Of a DNA stretch of 9,673 bases, positions 6,106 through 9,673 are shown in pieces. The stretch's first letter is position 1. The number at the start of each line of letters is the position of its first letter. The DNA lies in assembly GCA_913054415.1 (NCBI GenBank), contig CAJXII010000052.1, positions 1 to 9,673 of the forward strand, in the 5' to 3' direction. The notes below the pieces were generated by a model. The model searched no databases. It had not been told where the DNA came from and saw nothing but the letters and a program-made list of their open reading frames with translations. This stretch comes from an uncultured Arcobacter sp. GTDB taxonomy: Bacteria; Campylobacterota; Campylobacteria; Campylobacterales; Arcobacteraceae. The position numbers and the translations under genes were made by a program.

Positions 6106-6878
6106 TTGTTTTTATCCTCTAAATTTTTCTTACTATAGTAAGAGTTAATAAGTTTAGTAAATTTCATCCCATACAGATATACACTCCAAGAAACATATAT
6201 CCACAAAAAGAAAAACAAAACTACACTAAAAGAGCCGTATATAGTTTTATATGATGTATTGTAAAGCACATAATATACAAACATTTTTTTAGTAAATGCC
6301 AAAGAGAGCAAAGTTACCAAAGATCCTAAAAAAGCAGCTTTAGGTAATACCTTTGTATTTGGGGATGCTATAAAAATTATAAACATTAATATCCATATAA
6401 ACACAAAACTAATAATTTCAGCAAAAATATACTCTTTTAAAAATGTAGATGTTACAACAAAAGTAGCAAACATCACAGGTATAAGCACAAAAAATCCAAT
6501 ATATACAAAAAACAATCTATACATCGGTCTTTTTGGCACTTCATAAATATTGTTAATAATATACTCGTAGTTGTTAAAAAATAGAGTAAAAGTAACCAAA
6601 AGATACACTATACCAATAGAACCTAGTTTATTGGTATTTGATAAAAACTGTCCTATAAAATCAGCTACTTGACTAGATTGAGCAGGATTTATTATATCAA
6701 AAATATACAATATCAAAAGGCTAAGATCATCTTCAAATATCGGCATATTAGAGATGATAACCACAAGCAAAGCTAGTATTGGCAACAAAGAAAAGATAGT
6801 AAAAAAACTCAATCCTGCAGCAAAATATGTTGTATTGCCACTTATAAAATTGTATAAAAATTTTATCTTCTCTTTCAT
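6102..6878 (-). CDS. yihY: YihY/BrkB family inner-membrane protein
   Basis: This is an integral membrane protein of the YihY/BrkB family (formerly mislabelled ribonuclease BN), with no agreed biochemical function. It is 258 aa from ATG 6878, with about six hydrophobic segments (roughly residues 18-44, 85-103, 121-145, 151-171, 180-196 and 214-237). Family features are AAGLSFFTIFSLLPIL near residue 20, FNNYEYIINNIYEV (101-113), a PNTKV loop (173-177) and YGSFSVVLFFFLWIYVSWSVYLYG (within 214-237) in the last segment. An earlier in-frame ATG at 6971 would add 31 residues overlapping the glcD coding sequence and unlike the family, so I chose 6878, 10 bp after the glcD stop. The ribosome site here is weak. 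The stop overlaps the fliP GTG by 4 bp. Confidence 0.85.
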   Translation of the reverse strand: MKEKIKFLYNFISGNTTYFAAGLSFFTIFSLLPILALLVVIISNMPIFEDDLSLLILYIFDIINPAQSSQVADFIGQFLSNTNKLGSIGIVYLLVTFTLFFNNYEYIINNIYEVPKRPMYRLFFVYIGFFVLIPVMFATFVVTSTFLKEYIFAEIISFVFIWILMFIIFIASPNTKVLPKAAFLGSLVTLLSLAFTKKMFVYYVLYNTSYKTIYGSFSVVLFFFLWIYVSWSVYLYGMKFTKLINSYYSKKNLEDKNK

Positions 6879-6888
6879 AGGTTTATAT

Positions 6889-8271
6889 CTATAATCCCAT
6901 CTTAAAAGGGTTGAGGATATTATTTGGATCAAAAGCTTTTTTGATAGTTCTAAAAAGTTCCATCTCAGCATTGCTAAATGCTATACCCATATATGGAGCT
7001 TTGGCAGTTCCTATTCCATGCTCTCCACTTAATGTTCCTCCAAGTTCTACTACCATAGTAAATATCTCTTCGATAGCCTTATGCCCTTTTTCAAGCTCTT
7101 TTTCATCACTACCATCAACCATCACATTGACATGGATATTTCCATCTCCACTATGCCCAAAACAAGGTGTAACCAATCCATATTTATCACTAATAGCATA
7201 GATTTTTTCTAAAGCAATAGGTAACTTACTTCTTGGCACAGATATATCTTCGTTTAGTTTTTTACTTCCAAATATTGTAATAGATGGACTTGCATTTCGT
7301 CTTGCATACCATAATTGTTGGGCATGTTGGTCATCTTTTGCAATTATAAAATCTGTTGCTCCATTTTCTTTAAAAGATTTTTCTAAAGTTTCTAATTGAA
7401 ATTTTACCTCATCAGTTAAGTTTCCATCTACATCACCTACTAAAACTGCTCCAGCATCTTCAGGCAAATCTACATTTAATTTCTCTCTTAGTGCTTTTAT
7501 CACAAGTGCATCCAAAAATTCCATAGCTACAGGATTTGCTCCACTTGCTAGTGATTTAAAAACAGCATTCATAGCACTAGATACATCAGGAAATATCCCC
7601 ATATATGTTTGTTTATATTTTGGTTTTGGTATTAGTTTTAGAGTTATCTCTGTAATAACAGCTAGTGTTCCTTCACTTGCTATTAATATACCTGCTACAT
7701 TGTATCCTGCTACATCTTTTATAGTTTTTTTACCAGCTCTTATAATCTCTCCATTTGGTAAAACTGCTTTTAGTGCCATCACATAATCTTTTGTGATACC
7801 ATATTTTGCGGCTCTCATACCACCTGCATTTTCAGATACATTACCACCTAGTGTGCTATACTCTTGACTTGCTGGATCTGGTGGATAAAAAAGTCCAACT
7901 TCTTCTACTGCTTCTTGAAAAGTCATATTTACAAGTCCTGGTTGCACTACTGCTACCATATTTTGCATATCTATCTCTATTAGTTTGTTCATATGTCTTT
8001 CAAGTGATAATACAATCCCACCACTAGCAGGTAAAGCACCACCAGTAAATCCACTTCCAGCACCTCTTGGAACAACTATAATTTTATGCTCATTACAATA
8101 AGCTAATATTTTACTTACATCCTGCTCATCTCTTGGGAAAACTACAGCATCTGGCTCAAATCTAGTTTTTGTAGCATCGTAACAATATGCTATTAGGTGT
8201 GCTTTGTCACTTTTTACATTTTGCTCTGTAACTATTTGTTTGAATTTCTCTATATGAACTGCATCTATCAT
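6889..8271 (-). CDS. glcD: FAD-linked 2-hydroxyacid oxidase/dehydrogenase, GlcD type
   Basis: This is a flavoprotein of the GlcD / D-lactate dehydrogenase family that oxidises a 2-hydroxyacid such as glycolate or D-lactate and passes electrons to another acceptor. It is 460 aa, the usual length. The N-terminal FAD-binding (PCMH) domain has VVPRGAGSGFTGGALP (67-81), STLGGNVSENAGGMRAAKYG (139-158) and DVAGYNVAGILIASEGTLAVI (within 186-206). The C-terminal domain has CFGHSGDGNIHVNV (370-383), whose histidines are expected metal or substrate ligands, and GGTLSGEHGIGTAK (411-424). No GlcE or GlcF iron-sulfur subunit is encoded beside it, which is common for the stand-alone campylobacterial protein. 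Its ATG overlaps the preceding stop by 4 bp (ATGA), with GGAG upstream. The exact substrate cannot be told. Confidence 0.93.
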   Translation of the reverse strand: MIDAVHIEKFKQIVTEQNVKSDKAHLIAYCYDATKTRFEPDAVVFPRDEQDVSKILAYCNEHKIIVVPRGAGSGFTGGALPASGGIVLSLERHMNKLIEIDMQNMVAVVQPGLVNMTFQEAVEEVGLFYPPDPASQEYSTLGGNVSENAGGMRAAKYGITKDYVMALKAVLPNGEIIRAGKKTIKDVAGYNVAGILIASEGTLAVITEITLKLIPKPKYKQTYMGIFPDVSSAMNAVFKSLASGANPVAMEFLDALVIKALREKLNVDLPEDAGAVLVGDVDGNLTDEVKFQLETLEKSFKENGATDFIIAKDDQHAQQLWYARRNASPSITIFGSKKLNEDISVPRSKLPIALEKIYAISDKYGLVTPCFGHSGDGNIHVNVMVDGSDEKELEKGHKAIEEIFTMVVELGGTLSGEHGIGTAKAPYMGIAFSNAEMELFRTIKKAFDPNNILNPFKMGL

Positions 8272-8987
8272 TTTGCCACTCCTATTAGTTTTGAGTAATA
8301 TTTATTATAATCTTTTACAGGGCTAGACCAATCAAGCATACTGCTTTGGATATCTTTAACTTTGGTAAAAAATGGTAACACTATTTTATCATTATTTGAG
8401 ATTATATCATTTGTATATAGTATCTTAAAAGAATAGATATCTACTATATAAAGCTTATCTTTTATAGCTATAAAAATATTTCCAATAGTATTATCTTTAC
8501 AAAACTTTACAAAATCCTCTTTTTGAGGTCTTACGATATAGTTTATTTTTAGATAAGCAGCAAAAATATCAGGATTTAAAAAATTTTGATTTTTATATAG
8601 ATTTTTTATCTGCTGTGATGTCTCAAAATTTGGCACTATTAGTAAGCTTGATTTATATATATGATTTACTACTACAATATTGCCTTTTTGTGGAGTTAGA
8701 TTAACTGTAGGCACAGCATCTTGTAATAAAACTTTATCCTTTAGGATTTTGATTTGTGAAGTTTGTTTATTTGAGCTTGTGATATAAAAATTTGCCAATA
8801 TTGCAGAATGATTGTCATCAAACTTATGCACTATTACCCCACTTTGTCCAACAATCAAATCACCTAAACCAATAGTTGCTTTATTTTTATCTATATCTAA
8901 AATAGTAGTAGTTTTTTGTGATGTATCAAAAATGTCTGTCGCAAAAAGTGTCGAACCTATTAAAAAAATTAAAAAAAGTATTTTCAT
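8268..8987 (-). CDS. Exported protein with PgbA-type (plasminogen-binding protein N-terminal) domain
   Basis: This is a 239-aa secreted or envelope protein with a short signal peptide (MKILFLIFLIGSTLFA, residues 1-16). The body matches my memory of the N-terminal domain of Helicobacter pylori PgbA/PgbB: VGQSGVIVHKFDDNHSAIL (46-64), AVPTVNLTPQKGNIVVVNHIY (within 91-111), LLIVPNFET (115-123), NPDIFAAYL (138-146) and KEDFVKFCKDNTIGNIFIAIKD (within 156-177). It lacks the long lysine/glutamate-rich C-terminal tail to which plasminogen binding was attributed in H. pylori, so a host-binding role should not be assumed; the domain is widespread in environmental Campylobacterota and its basic function is unknown. 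The start has AGGGAT upstream, 5 bp after the bioD stop. The stop overlaps the glcD start. Confidence 0.82.
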   Translation of the reverse strand: MKILFLIFLIGSTLFATDIFDTSQKTTTILDIDKNKATIGLGDLIVGQSGVIVHKFDDNHSAILANFYITSSNKQTSQIKILKDKVLLQDAVPTVNLTPQKGNIVVVNHIYKSSLLIVPNFETSQQIKNLYKNQNFLNPDIFAAYLKINYIVRPQKEDFVKFCKDNTIGNIFIAIKDKLYIVDIYSFKILYTNDIISNNDKIVLPFFTKVKDIQSSMLDWSSPVKDYNKYYSKLIGVAK

Positions 8988-8992
8988 CCAAT

Positions 8993-9610
8993 TTATCCCT
9001 TATGTTTTTGTAAAAACTTCATTTTACCAAAATTTGCTTTATAAAACGGCAATGTTACCTTTTTGAACTCTTTTTTATCTTTAAAAAGGTTGATATACCA
9101 TTTGTATTTGATCCCATATTTATCAAGTGCCATTTGCGAGAGTAAAGTATCATTTATGCTTCCTAAATTGCTAGGGCTTATTAAAATAGTTTTACAATTT
9201 AACTCTTTTATTAGATCTATCATATAATAGTTTTGATTTATCGGCACCATCAATCCACCAGCACCTTCGCATATTAGCACATCACAAAACTTTAAAAGGT
9301 AGTTTATTTTAGATTTGATAATATTAATATCGATATATTTGCCACCACTTGCTACAAATGGTGAAGCTGGTAACTCAAAACAAAACCCTACAACATCTTG
9401 AAGTTTCATATTGTAACTATTATTTAATCTTTTAGCAACTTTTAACATCTTTTTTGCATCTTTGGGATATTTTTTTACACCTGTTTCTATAACTTTAAAA
9501 TATCCAACTTTTTTGCCCTTTTTGGCAAATCTATTTAACAATATTTCACAAGCCGTAGTTTTGCCTACATCCGTATTTGTTGCTGTTACAAAATATATCT
9601 TTTTTTTCAT
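8993..9610 (-). CDS. bioD: Dethiobiotin synthase (BioD)
   Basis: This cytoplasmic ATP-dependent enzyme closes the ureido ring of dethiobiotin from 7,8-diaminopelargonic acid and CO2, the penultimate step of biotin synthesis. It is 205 aa, slightly short for the family (about 220). The P-loop is ATNTDVGKTT (10-19). K39, T43 and G44 of YFKVIETG correspond to the substrate-site KPxxTG, but the usual proline is valine (V40). EGAGGLMVP (115-123) and SNLGSINDTLL (147-157) match the family. No other bio gene is in the window. It heads a minus-strand operon with the PgbA-domain gene 5 bp downstream. No Shine-Dalgarno sequence is visible; a TATAAT box lies only 6 nt before the ATG. Confidence 0.93.
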   Translation of the reverse strand: MKKKIYFVTATNTDVGKTTACEILLNRFAKKGKKVGYFKVIETGVKKYPKDAKKMLKVAKRLNNSYNMKLQDVVGFCFELPASPFVASGGKYIDINIIKSKINYLLKFCDVLICEGAGGLMVPINQNYYMIDLIKELNCKTILISPSNLGSINDTLLSQMALDKYGIKYKWYINLFKDKKEFKKVTLPFYKANFGKMKFLQKHKG

Positions 9611-9616
9611 ATATAT

Positions 9617-9643
9617 ATTATATCTAAAATTATTTTGTGTTAA
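9617..9643 (-). promoter_or_regulatory. Putative sigma-70 promoter of the bioD operon (possibly leaderless transcript)
   Basis: On the minus strand TATAAT (9617-9622) is preceded, with a 15-bp spacer, by TTAACA (9638-9643), five of six matches to TTGACA. The expected transcription start falls at or next to the bioD ATG (9608-9610). The region is almost pure AT, so chance matches are easy; the exact TATAAT and the lack of any ribosome site make it plausible. Confidence 0.45.
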
Positions 9644-9653
9644 ATTAAGTTAT

Positions 9654-9673
9654 TTATGAGACCACTGCACAAT
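9654..9673 (-). repeat. 20-bp inverted repeat, right copy
   Basis: The last 20 bases are the exact reverse complement of 76-95. Read on the + strand it is TTAT then GAGACCACTGCACAAT, running off the window. If GAGACC marks an element end, the element body lies to the right, outside the window, and the bioD operon promoter begins only about 10 bp from it. Confidence 0.8.

Noticed and set aside
6879..6971. An ATG at 6971 that would lengthen YihY by 31 residues
   Set aside because: It lies entirely in another frame of the glcD 3' end; the added residues do not fit the family, which begins near the ATG at 6878.
6889..8271. Plus-strand open frames opposite glcD (e.g. 6911-7201 and 7806-8027)
   Set aside because: They are antisense shadows of a well-conserved gene, with no domain or ribosome site of their own.

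Overview
The window is AT-rich DNA, almost certainly from a member of the Campylobacterota (Sulfurimonas / Sulfurospirillum / Arcobacter / Helicobacter side; the genus cannot be fixed by eye). The evidence is a four-subunit pyruvate:ferredoxin oxidoreductase operon in the gamma-delta-alpha-beta order known from Helicobacter pylori, an alanine/glycine-rich major outer-membrane porin, a protein with the PgbA-type N-terminal domain that is typical of this phylum, and a FliP sequence close to the Campylobacter/Helicobacter form.

Layout. Positions 1-91 look like the end of a repeated, possibly insertion-sequence, element. A 20-bp sequence at 76-95 returns as a perfect inverted copy at 9654-9673, the last bases of the window. 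From 115 to 3359 runs porC-porD-porA-porB on the + strand, closed by a strong intrinsic terminator at 3382-3408. A small periplasmic cytochrome c (3407-3871, - strand) converges on it. The cytochrome gene is divergent from a porin gene (4127-5260, + strand). The porin has a leader of about 105 nt with a candidate three-way-junction RNA fold at 4021-4097. The porin is followed by two inverted, related palindromes (5281-5321 and 5378-5400) that flank its terminator (5328-5358), an arrangement like REP/BIME elements.

The right half, on the - strand, is a tight five-gene string read in the order bioD, a PgbA-domain protein, a glcD-type FAD oxidase, yihY and fliP. The junctions are 5 bp, a 4-bp overlap, 10 bp and a 4-bp overlap. 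The last gene, fliP, appears broken: its N-terminal and C-terminal parts are both recognisable but lie in different frames, and about 40-45 codons between them, including the MTSFTR-type motif, are missing.

Function. The por genes make the enzyme that interconverts pyruvate and acetyl-CoA plus CO2 with ferredoxin or flavodoxin; in autotrophic relatives it runs in the carboxylating direction beside the reductive TCA cycle. The cytochrome and porin serve the envelope. The minus-strand operon mixes biotin synthesis, an exported protein, 2-hydroxyacid oxidation, a membrane protein and a flagellar export component, so co-transcription does not imply one pathway. I found no CRISPR array, tRNA, rRNA, defence system or obvious novel enzyme system. 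The most unusual points are the repeat-flanked ends, the broken fliP, the structured porin leader and the covarying palindrome pair.
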